A DNA stretch of 64,000 nt from Gemmatimonadaceae bacterium. GTDB lineage: Bacteria; Gemmatimonadota; Gemmatimonadetes; Gemmatimonadales; Gemmatimonadaceae. The stretch's first letter is position 1; the number at the start of each line of letters is the position of its first letter. Below the pieces are notes generated by a model. It made no database searches and was not told the DNA's origin. It saw nothing but the letters and a program-made list of their open reading frames with translations. The position numbers and the translations under genes were made by a program. Shown piece after piece: positions 17,671-25,356 of the stretch. Location: the NCBI GenBank assembly GCA_020846935.1, contig JADLCY010000001.1, positions 248,001 to 312,000 of the forward strand. The letters are read 5' to 3'.

Positions 17671-19469
17671 CAGCGACGCTCGACCGGTGGTGTCGCCACG
17701 CGACAGCGCGCGGTGTAGAACGGTGGCGTGCGAGGTTCGCGACTCGCAGCGCGCAACAACGAGTCGAGCTCCACGGAGGCCGCGCAACCTGTGGCCGTGG
17801 CGATCACGTCGCGCTCCTGCGCGTAGTCGTGCACGACGTCGAACAGCTGGTACGTCGAATCCCCGTTCCGGATGAACTGCAGCGAGTCCCGGACGATCGC
17901 CGCCATGGCGCCGCGTTCCGCCGGCTGGTGTTTGCGCGCCGACGGATCGAGCGCCTCCGTTTCCGTGATCACCGATCCCCGCCCGCCGGCAAGGAGCGAT
18001 GTGCCGGGGATCCCGCCAGGCTCCACCTTCGTGACGGCCAGGATGGTTGCGGCGAGGTCGGTGAGACTCATGGGGTCGGAGACGCGCGTGCCCGCTGCCA
18101 CCAACGCGGGATAGCGGATCACGAGTGGCACGTGGACCAACGGGAGGTACAGCGAGTTGCCGTGGTTCCCCAGGCCGTGCTCACCCCACTGCTCCCCGTG
18201 GTCTGCGGTGATGATCAGCAGCGTGTTGTCGAGCACGCCGCGCTGAGCCAGGGCTGCCGTGAGGCGGGCGAGCTGGTCGTCCATGTAGCGGATGCCGCCG
18301 TCATACAAGTCCTGCTTTGTCGGGTTGGTCGAGTAGAGCGTGCGGTAGTCGGGCGGCGGTTCGTACGGATCGTGTGCGTCGTAGAGGTTGAGGAACGCGA
18401 AGAATGGCTCGCGCTGCCCGACCTGCCACGCGAGGAAGTCGTCGATCACCTCCGATGAACGCCGCCGATCCTGCTGGGGCTCGACGCGCGACCGCAACTC
18501 GAACGCCTTGATCGTGGCCAGCAACCCGCGGGGCGATCGATCCTCCCACAGCAACCGGCTCAGGAGCGGCGTCTGCCCGATGGTCGTCGACCAGAGGACC
18601 TGCAGGCGCGAGCGTCGAAAGTCCCGCAGCACGTCGAAGCCTCGATCGATGCCCGACTCGTGGTGCGTGTAGTAGAGGTTGCCGACGAACGCACCCGTGG
18701 CCCAACCCGCGCGGCCGAGCACTTCGGCGACGGTTGGATACGTCGCATCCAGCGGGCGTCGCCAGGACGACGAGAGGTGCGAACCCGGACGCCCCGTGAA
18801 CATCGACGCGTGCGATGGCAGCGTCCAGCTCGACGGCGAGATCGCCCACTCGTACACCGCGCCTTCGCGTCCGAGCCTCTCGAGGGTCGGCGTGGTCGCT
18901 CTCGCGTAGCCGTGCAGCGACGTGCTGGCCGCACGCACGGTGTCGAGAATCAGCACGACGACGTTGGGCGAGCCCTCAGCTGGCGTGCCCGCGGGCGTTC
19001 GCGTGGCCGATCGGCTGGTCATGAGGAACGCGACACTCGTTGCGACGACGCCGGCGACCGCAACGCGCGTGGTCCATCGCCGCCACCCATCGCCATGACT
19101 GGCCGCCGACAGGCCCGCGCGCACGGCCAGGCCTGCTGCGAGAATGAGCACGGCGAATGGGTGGAGCCGCTGGATCAGCAGGAGCACGCTCACCGCCGCG
19201 GGCAACACGACCAGAAACGTTCCCGGCGCCCTGGGTACGCGACCGCGGCGGACCAGGGCGACGACGACGAGCAACGCGGCCGGCGCGAGCAGCATCGCCA
19301 CGTTGCCGAGCGGCGACATCCACGAGAGGTCGCGGCTGGACCACGTGAACTCGTGCGCCACGTGTCGGCGATACCAGGTGAACACCGTGTGCGCAAAACC
19401 GGCAACCCAGCCAGCGGCGACCGCAAGGACGGGCGGTTCCCACCAGGCCATCTCGCGTGGCGCGCTCAC
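17670..19469 (-). CDS. Membrane-anchored sulfatase-fold protein, Thr nucleophile (paralog 3 of 4)
   Basis: A 599-aa protein with N-terminal helices to about residue 150 and a C-terminal AP-superfamily domain with NVVVLILDT (Asp176) and IITADHGEQWGEHG. SSWTLPSH places Thr216 where type I sulfatases have Cys or Ser. The N-terminal loop motif is SRDLSWMSP. GTG at 19469 is used here; an in-frame ATG at 19451 would drop six residues. It lies 14 nt after the upstream stop and its own stop shares a base with the next start. Copies 2-4 are tandem yet well diverged, which suggests distinct acceptors or donors rather than a recent duplication. Confidence 0.8.
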   Translation of the reverse strand: MSAPREMAWWEPPVLAVAAGWVAGFAHTVFTWYRRHVAHEFTWSSRDLSWMSPLGNVAMLLAPAALLVVVALVRRGRVPRAPGTFLVVLPAAVSVLLLIQRLHPFAVLILAAGLAVRAGLSAASHGDGWRRWTTRVAVAGVVATSVAFLMTSRSATRTPAGTPAEGSPNVVVLILDTVRAASTSLHGYARATTPTLERLGREGAVYEWAISPSSWTLPSHASMFTGRPGSHLSSSWRRPLDATYPTVAEVLGRAGWATGAFVGNLYYTHHESGIDRGFDVLRDFRRSRLQVLWSTTIGQTPLLSRLLWEDRSPRGLLATIKAFELRSRVEPQQDRRRSSEVIDDFLAWQVGQREPFFAFLNLYDAHDPYEPPPDYRTLYSTNPTKQDLYDGGIRYMDDQLARLTAALAQRGVLDNTLLIITADHGEQWGEHGLGNHGNSLYLPLVHVPLVIRYPALVAAGTRVSDPMSLTDLAATILAVTKVEPGGIPGTSLLAGGRGSVITETEALDPSARKHQPAERGAMAAIVRDSLQFIRNGDSTYQLFDVVHDYAQERDVIATATGCAASVELDSLLRAASREPRTPPFYTARCRVATPPVERR

Positions 19470-19483
19470 GGGCGGGCGCGACC

Positions 19484-21295
19484 CTAGCGGACCAGAGCGC
19501 GAGCCATCCGCGGCAGGAGCGCGCGGAATCGCCGGAGCTGCGTGCTGTCGCGCGACGCCAGGTTCTCCGATTCGCTGCGGTCCGAACGATACGCGAACAG
19601 TTCCTCCGCGCCCGTGGCGTCCACGATGTAGTGCAGGGAGTCGTCGGTGAGCGCGTGCATCGCGCCGAGCCGCGCCGGACCCTTCATCCAGAACAGCTGC
19701 GACTTCTCCACCTCGGACAGCGCGACGCGCGCCACGGTCGAGTCGCCGACTGGCGACGGCTGCAACCGGTCGGCGGTGGCGAACGAGCTGCCGCCGATGC
19801 CCGGCACCGATCCGAGGCCGGCAAGCTGTGCCAGCGTGGCGGCGAGGTCGCGCAACCCGACGACGCTCGACACGCGCTGTCCGGTCGGCAGGCCCGGCGC
19901 CCTGACGACCAGCGGCACGTGGATGAGCGGCATGTACAGCGCGTGTCCGTGGTTCGTCATGCCGTGCTCACCGAACATCTCCCCATGGTCCGACGTCACG
20001 ACGATGATCGTGTTGTCCAGCAAACCACGTTGCGCGAGGGCCCTCGTGAGGCGGCCGAGTTCGCTGTCCATGTACGCCACGCCGCCCTCGTACAGGCCGA
20101 GCCGCTTTGGCGCCTGCGGGAACTTTGCGTCCCACGGCGCCGGCGGATCGTAGGGATCATGTGCGTCGAAAAGGTTCAGGAACGCGAAGAACGGCCGCGC
20201 GTCGCCCCGGTCCAGCCAGCCGAGGAACTCGTCATTCACCTGCGCGGCCAGTTTGCGATCGGTGAGCGGCTTGGGATCGCCGCGCAGCTTGAAGGATCGC
20301 AACGCCCGGGTGCGCTCCCGCCATGTGGAGCCCCGAAACAGGTCGCGCGCGATGCCGGTCTGCGACAGCGTCGACGACAGCAGCACCTGACGCACCGACA
20401 CGCGGATTTCGTTGTAGCGCTCGAACCCGTAGCCGAGCCCCGACTCCCAGGACGTGTAGAACGGGTTTGCGACAAACGCTCCGGTGCGCCAACCACGGGC
20501 CCGGAACGCCTCGGCAATCGTCATCGGCTCGCCGCGGAGCGGCACGCCCCAGCGGCAACTGTGCTCGCCGGGCTGCAGGCCGGTGAACATCGAGCAGTGC
20601 GAGGGCAGCGTCCACGGCGACGGGGCCATGGCCCAGTCGAACGTCGTCGCCGTCGCGGCGAAGGCCTCGAGCTCGGGCGTCGTCGGTCGCTCGGCGCCAT
20701 AGAGTCCGACGCTCGCGGCACGCACCGTGTCCCAGATGATCACGAGCACGTTGGGCGCGCCCTGCGGTGCGTCCTGCCGCGCGCCGGCGCTGAGCCGCCT
20801 GTCGCGGGTGAACCGCTCCGCGGCGCCCGCAGCCAGCATGATGCCCAGGACGCCAAGGCCCACCACGGTGGACCATCGTACCACACGCGCGCCCGACGCC
20901 GACCAGCGTCCAACCTGCACGCCAACGCCAACCGACAGCACCGCCACGGCGATCTCGTGAAGTCCACCGATCAGCAGCAGCACGGCAAGCGCGGTGAAAC
21001 CCGCGAGCACGCCGTCGACGATTGCCTGCCCCCGCCCCCGGGCCACGGCGCGCGCCACCGCCCACGTCGCGATGGCCAGGCCGCAAAGGATCACGATGTT
21101 CGCGACCGGCGACATCCAGAGCATGTCGCGCGAGGCCCACGAGAACTCGCCCTTGAGGTACCGCGTGCGAACCAGCAACGCGACGTGAGCCGCACTCGCG
21201 AATCCGGCAAATGCCGCGGCCCGCGCGAGCGACGCGCCCAGCCGCGCGGCGCGCGGCGGGTTCGACAGCACCGGAGGTGCCTGGGCCTCGGTCAC
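19484..21295 (-). CDS. Membrane-anchored sulfatase-fold protein, Thr nucleophile (paralog 4 of 4)
   Basis: A 603-aa protein with N-terminal helices and an AP-superfamily domain. Metal motifs are NVLVIIWDT (Asp189) and VVTSDHGEMFGEHG. SPWTLPSHCSMFTG gives Thr229 as the expected nucleophile; Cys233 lies four residues later and does not align with the sulfatase Cys. The N-terminal loop has SRDMLWMSP. The start is GTG at 21295, 7 nt after the carrier-protein stop, tying these enzymes to the adenylation/carrier/MBOAT genes. Membrane-anchored phospho-alcohol transferase is the favoured reading from architecture; hydrolase activity is not excluded. Confidence 0.8.
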   Translation of the reverse strand: MTEAQAPPVLSNPPRAARLGASLARAAAFAGFASAAHVALLVRTRYLKGEFSWASRDMLWMSPVANIVILCGLAIATWAVARAVARGRGQAIVDGVLAGFTALAVLLLIGGLHEIAVAVLSVGVGVQVGRWSASGARVVRWSTVVGLGVLGIMLAAGAAERFTRDRRLSAGARQDAPQGAPNVLVIIWDTVRAASVGLYGAERPTTPELEAFAATATTFDWAMAPSPWTLPSHCSMFTGLQPGEHSCRWGVPLRGEPMTIAEAFRARGWRTGAFVANPFYTSWESGLGYGFERYNEIRVSVRQVLLSSTLSQTGIARDLFRGSTWRERTRALRSFKLRGDPKPLTDRKLAAQVNDEFLGWLDRGDARPFFAFLNLFDAHDPYDPPAPWDAKFPQAPKRLGLYEGGVAYMDSELGRLTRALAQRGLLDNTIIVVTSDHGEMFGEHGMTNHGHALYMPLIHVPLVVRAPGLPTGQRVSSVVGLRDLAATLAQLAGLGSVPGIGGSSFATADRLQPSPVGDSTVARVALSEVEKSQLFWMKGPARLGAMHALTDDSLHYIVDATGAEELFAYRSDRSESENLASRDSTQLRRFRALLPRMARALVR

Positions 21296-21302
21296 GACAT
21301 CG

Positions 21303-21554
21303 TCACGCCGGGCGCTTCGATCGCACCAGGGCTGCGATCTGCGCGAGTGTGTTGAGATTGTCGGGGCCGGTCTCGTGCGCGCCGATCTCGATGTGGAAGT
21401 GCTGTTCGAGATAGATCGACAGCTGCACCGTCGCCAATGAGTCGAGAATGCCGCCGGTGATCAGCGGCGTCTCCTCGGTCAGCTGGGACGGGTCGGCCCC
21501 CGGCAGGAAGGAGTCGATGATGAAGGACTTGACGTTCTGCTCGATGGCGTCCAT
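21303..21554 (-). CDS. Stand-alone acyl/peptidyl carrier protein
   Basis: An 83-aa carrier protein. GGILDSLATVQL carries Ser39 in the DSL motif that receives 4'-phosphopantetheine; the rest is the usual four-helix carrier. A free-standing carrier next to an adenylation enzyme and an MBOAT acyltransferase matches the DltA-DltC-DltB arrangement, and a carrier beside an acyl-CoA-dehydrogenase-like gene matches the prolyl carrier of pyrrole pathways. The start is set by the DAIEQNVKSFI helix; longer in-frame readings have no carrier homology. There is no strong Shine-Dalgarno. It lies 65 nt after the MBOAT gene and 7 nt before the next gene. Likely job: hold the activated amino acid during oxidation and hand it to the MBOAT enzyme. 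Confidence 0.88.
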   Translation of the reverse strand: MDAIEQNVKSFIIDSFLPGADPSQLTEETPLITGGILDSLATVQLSIYLEQHFHIEIGAHETGPDNLNTLAQIAALVRSKRPA

Positions 21555-21619
21555 GGCGTGTGAGGAAAACGGAAGAGGCGGCGCGGCGCAAGGCGCACCA
21601 CGAGGTCGAGCGCGAAGCG

Positions 21620-24187
21620 CTACGGGCGCGCGGCCGAGGTCGCGGGCGTCGCGGGCGTGTCCGGCGATCCACCAAGCAGGTGCGGGCGCGCCAGCAGCTC
21701 CTTGTAGAGCCGATCGGCGATGAGGCGGTGGCCCAGCGTGTTCGGGTGACGGTCGAAGTCGGCCACCACCAGGGCCCGCTCGTCGTGACCACGGTAGACG
21801 TCGCTCATGTCGATCCGCTCGATGCCGACGTCCGCCATGACACTCCGCAGCAGCGCCTCGCGTTCCGGCGATGGCCGCTGCATCGGGGTGGGGATCAGGA
21901 CCCAGATGAGCCGCAGCTTGCGCTCGCGCGCCACGCGTGCGATGTGCTGGAACGATTCGCGCGCCAACCGCTCCTCCATCGGGAGGAGCCGATTTTTGAG
22001 TTCTTCGCGAGACATGCCCTGTCGCGCACCCACGGAGTCGACGATGTGCCGCAGGTAGTCGTACTTCAGGTCCCAGCCACGCTGTACCGCCTCGATCACG
22101 TGGTGCGAGGTGAACATGTCGATCACGTGGCCCACGAGGAGCACGACGTCCGGCTCGAAGCCCGACACGCGCCCGTTGTCCATGATCATGAGGTTCGAGA
22201 TCGGGCTGTACTCGGCGACGCCGAAGTTGAGGAACTCCCACCCAACCGGACCCGCGACCGGACGCTCCCGATTCAGCCGACTCTCGACCAGCGCTTCGAA
22301 CGTGTGGCCGTCGGCGACGCCATCACCCATCACGTACGACGACCCAAGCACGGCCACGCGGTGCGTGCCGGGCGCCGGCAGTTGCGCGTAGTCCCCGTCG
22401 CGCATGCCGAACCGGTTGGTGCGGAACGGGTGACCGTGAAACATGATCCCCAGGTACGGCTTGAGCTGCACGCGCAGCAGGTCACGGGTGGACTGCGTGC
22501 CACCGAGTTCCTGCAGGCGCGGCCAGTCGTTGCCCTTGGCCACGTATACGTTCCACAACTCGCCGTTGAACCGGTTGACGCCGGTGAGTTCCTCGTAGTA
22601 GCCCCGCTGCAGCTCGTTGGCGTCCCGCCGATTGAGCGCGGCCACCTGGAGGTCGCGCAGCACGCCACGCACGTCGCCATGCAACCGTTCGTTGACCACG
22701 CCGAACCCCATCCCCCACACGGCAAGCAACGGCGCGGCGGTCCGCAGCGTGCCCCACGCGGTCGGAGGGACGACGTCCTCGTGACCCGGCGGTCGAATGC
22801 GCTCTCCCACCCCGGCGCCGACGCCAACCAGCATCCAGGTGACCAGCACCATCGCCGTCGCGGTCCAGTCCCATGACTTGATCGCAAACAGCGCGAGCGC
22901 GTCGCCCAGCGTTGGCGAGTTCCAGAAGGCCCAGATCACGCACATGATCGTGAACACACCGATCGCCTGGACGCCGAGGCGCACCTGATGGCGCAGCGTC
23001 CGCGTCTCCGCCGTACCGGGTCGCACGCGGCCGCGCTTGCGCTCGCGCAGGGATCCGGCGACGAGCAGCACGCCGAGGATCACCCAGAAGAGCACATCGG
23101 TCACGGTGAAGAGCCAGCGCCCCAGGAGCCAGAACCACTGGTACGAGTGCAGGAACCACGTCGCGAAGATGGTGACGGCGGTCGCCACCACCAGCGCCAC
23201 GGTGTCCCCGTGCTTCTTCACGAGCGGCATGTACACCGGCATGAAGAAGACCTTCTGCATGAAGTCCTTCCAGTAGATGTTGATCCGGCGCCAGAAGTCG
23301 GGGAACGACGCGGCGAGATAGAAGAACCGGTGCGTCTCCGGCAGCCGGAACCCAAAGAGATGCAGCAGGCCGACGATCAGATGGAACTGGCCGGAGACCC
23401 GCAGGTACAGCGCGAAGTTGGCGAGCAGGTACTGCACGAGTTCACGCCCGGTGTCCACCTCTCCCGTCCCGAGCGTGAGATGCTGATACACGAGCCGGTA
23501 CAACACGAGGTGCGTGAGTCCGCGCACCATCCAGTGCACCCCGGTCTGGTAGATCGCAAAGGCCGGCTTGTCGTAGTACGTCCGCCGGAACATCCCGAAG
23601 TCGACGATCGGGAAGAACGGGAAGCTCACGCTGGGCAGCATGAAGAACCACGACAGCGTCATCTTCCAGTCGACGGGCCCCTTCTGGTAGCGCAGCTCGT
23701 ACACGTAGACGATCGCGCGCAGCATGAAGATCGAGCCGAAGACCGGCCACAGCGCGCCCGACCACGGCACGGGGATCGTGCCCGCGCGTGCGAACCCGAG
23801 AACGGCCACCATCGCCACCCACCCCGCGAAGCGAAGCCCGAACGCGATCGGCAGGTGGAGCCACGCGAGCATGGCGGCGGCAAGCACGAGGAACCACGCC
23901 ACCTGCGTGACGCCGAACACCAGAGCGAAGCCCGTGATGGACAGCGCGACGAAACACCACGCCCGCCAGGCCTTCGGCAGGAAATGGTGAACGACCGCAC
24001 CACCAAAGGCCAACGGGATCACCCGATCGTGAAACACCGGGTTCTCGATGTTCAGGGCCTGGATCACCAGCATGAGCACCGAGAGCTGTGCGGCGATGAC
24101 GACCATCGAACGCACGTCGCCCCACCGGCGGCTGACGTCGGTGAGATCGATGGCGCGGAGCCCGGACGGCGTGGTGCTGGCGTTCAT
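21620..24187 (-). CDS. MBOAT acyltransferase fused to SGNH hydrolase-like domain
   Basis: An 855-aa fusion. Residues about 25-460 are polytopic with MBOAT/DltB features: FPDFWRRINIYWKDFM (295-310) and ATWFLHSYQW with His347 as the expected catalytic residue. Residues about 600-835 form an SGNH-type domain: GSSYVMGDGV (615-624, nucleophile Ser616 or Ser617) and ADFDRHPNTLGH (Asp812, His814). DltB takes an acyl group from a carrier protein and moves it across the membrane, and DltD is a separate SGNH partner; here both functions appear in one chain. The start at 24187 precedes the first conserved segment; an upstream extension is not supported. It sits 16 nt after the dehydrogenase gene and upstream of the carrier gene. 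Confidence 0.85.
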   Translation of the reverse strand: MNASTTPSGLRAIDLTDVSRRWGDVRSMVVIAAQLSVLMLVIQALNIENPVFHDRVIPLAFGGAVVHHFLPKAWRAWCFVALSITGFALVFGVTQVAWFLVLAAAMLAWLHLPIAFGLRFAGWVAMVAVLGFARAGTIPVPWSGALWPVFGSIFMLRAIVYVYELRYQKGPVDWKMTLSWFFMLPSVSFPFFPIVDFGMFRRTYYDKPAFAIYQTGVHWMVRGLTHLVLYRLVYQHLTLGTGEVDTGRELVQYLLANFALYLRVSGQFHLIVGLLHLFGFRLPETHRFFYLAASFPDFWRRINIYWKDFMQKVFFMPVYMPLVKKHGDTVALVVATAVTIFATWFLHSYQWFWLLGRWLFTVTDVLFWVILGVLLVAGSLRERKRGRVRPGTAETRTLRHQVRLGVQAIGVFTIMCVIWAFWNSPTLGDALALFAIKSWDWTATAMVLVTWMLVGVGAGVGERIRPPGHEDVVPPTAWGTLRTAAPLLAVWGMGFGVVNERLHGDVRGVLRDLQVAALNRRDANELQRGYYEELTGVNRFNGELWNVYVAKGNDWPRLQELGGTQSTRDLLRVQLKPYLGIMFHGHPFRTNRFGMRDGDYAQLPAPGTHRVAVLGSSYVMGDGVADGHTFEALVESRLNRERPVAGPVGWEFLNFGVAEYSPISNLMIMDNGRVSGFEPDVVLLVGHVIDMFTSHHVIEAVQRGWDLKYDYLRHIVDSVGARQGMSREELKNRLLPMEERLARESFQHIARVARERKLRLIWVLIPTPMQRPSPEREALLRSVMADVGIERIDMSDVYRGHDERALVVADFDRHPNTLGHRLIADRLYKELLARPHLLGGSPDTPATPATSAARP

Positions 24188-24203
24188 TGCAGTGAAGAGA
24201 TGC

Positions 24204-25352
24204 CTAGAGTCGGAGCCACGAACCGATGATGTTGCGCTGGATGTCGGAGGTGCCGGAGTAGATGCGGCTGCCAAGGGCGTCGCGCACCTCGCGCTCCACC
24301 TCGTACTCCACGGCGTAGCCATAGCCGGCAAAGACCTGCAGCACGTCGAGCGCGCCGCGTACCAGCGACTCGCTCACGAACAGCTTGGTCATGGCGCCGT
24401 CGAGCGACACCGCCCTGGTTCGGTCGAGACGCGTCGCCGAACGGTAGAGCAACAGGCGTGCCGCCTCGAGCTGCACCTTGAGGTCGGCGAGCTTGTGGGA
24501 CACCGCCTGGTACTTCCCGATCGCCTTGCCGCCTTGCTGTCGGGTGCGTGCATACTGCACACCGCGCTCGAGCAGGCGCTCCATCTGGCCCACGTGCGCG
24601 GCGAAGAGCACGATGCGCTCCCAGTCCATCGCATGGGTGAAGATGCCGCTCCCGCCCCCGAGCGTCCCGAGGATCGCCGCGTCGGGAACGAGAACGCCGT
24701 CGAACCCGAGTTCGCCGAACGGCGACGTGCGCATGCCCATCTTCTCGATCTTGCGCGAGACCGTGAGGCCCGGAGTGTCGCGCTCCATCAGGAACGCGGT
24801 CACGCCGCCATGGTAGCCCTTGGTCACATCGGTGAGCGCAAAGACGATGATCACGTCGGCGACCGGCGCGTTGGAGATGAACGTCTTCGATCCATCGATG
24901 CGCCACGCGTCGCCCTCGCGCGTCGCGCGGGTCCGGAGCCCGAACGAATCGGAACCGCTCCCGGGTTCGGTCATTGCATGGATGCCGATCAACTCTCCGG
25001 TGCAGAGCCGCGGCAGGTACTTCGCCTGCTGCTCCGCGTTCCCGAAGCGCCACATCGGCACCACGCAGGAAAGCAGGTGCGCGCACACGGAGAACACGAG
25101 ACCGTTGTCGGTGCAGCCGTAGCCCAGCGCCTCGATCGCGATCGTCGTCGTGAGGGGATCCAGCCCCGACCCACCAAGCGCCTCGGGCACGGGCAGGCCC
25201 TGCAGACCCATCTCGCCGCACGCGCGCCAGAGTTCGCGCGAGAACTCCTGCTGGCGGTCCCGCTCGATGACGCCTGCGTTGAGCCGCTCGCGCGCGAACC
25301 TGATCACCTCGCGTCGCAACGTCTCCTGCTCGGGCGAATAGTCGAAATTCAT
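24204..25352 (-). CDS. Acyl-CoA dehydrogenase-like flavoenzyme, probable carrier-bound prolyl oxidase
   Basis: A 382-aa FAD enzyme of the acyl-CoA dehydrogenase family (MTEPGSGSDSFGLRT 127-141, SKTFISNA 155-162, C-terminal SGTSDIQRNIIG 366-377). The Glu that most such enzymes use in the C-terminal YEGTS motif is Ser366 here. A Glu in the other known position, as in isovaleryl-CoA dehydrogenase, is present: Glu245 in AMDWERIVLF. L-prolyl-S-carrier dehydrogenases such as PltE and RedW are reported to use that second position (family knowledge). With the adjacent prolyl-type adenylation enzyme and carrier, oxidation of carrier-bound proline to pyrrole-2-carboxyl is the favoured role. The start lies 4 nt after the adenylation gene's stop. 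An ordinary acyl-CoA dehydrogenase is the alternative. Confidence 0.82.
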   Translation of the reverse strand: MNFDYSPEQETLRREVIRFARERLNAGVIERDRQQEFSRELWRACGEMGLQGLPVPEALGGSGLDPLTTTIAIEALGYGCTDNGLVFSVCAHLLSCVVPMWRFGNAEQQAKYLPRLCTGELIGIHAMTEPGSGSDSFGLRTRATREGDAWRIDGSKTFISNAPVADVIIVFALTDVTKGYHGGVTAFLMERDTPGLTVSRKIEKMGMRTSPFGELGFDGVLVPDAAILGTLGGGSGIFTHAMDWERIVLFAAHVGQMERLLERGVQYARTRQQGGKAIGKYQAVSHKLADLKVQLEAARLLLYRSATRLDRTRAVSLDGAMTKLFVSESLVRGALDVLQVFAGYGYAVEYEVEREVRDALGSRIYSGTSDIQRNIIGSWLRL

Positions 25353-25356
25353 CGCG

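Noticed and set aside
22988-24229. Plus-strand frame of 413 codons
   Set aside because: Antisense to the MBOAT-SGNH gene and rich in Glu/Arg/His; no recognisable domain.
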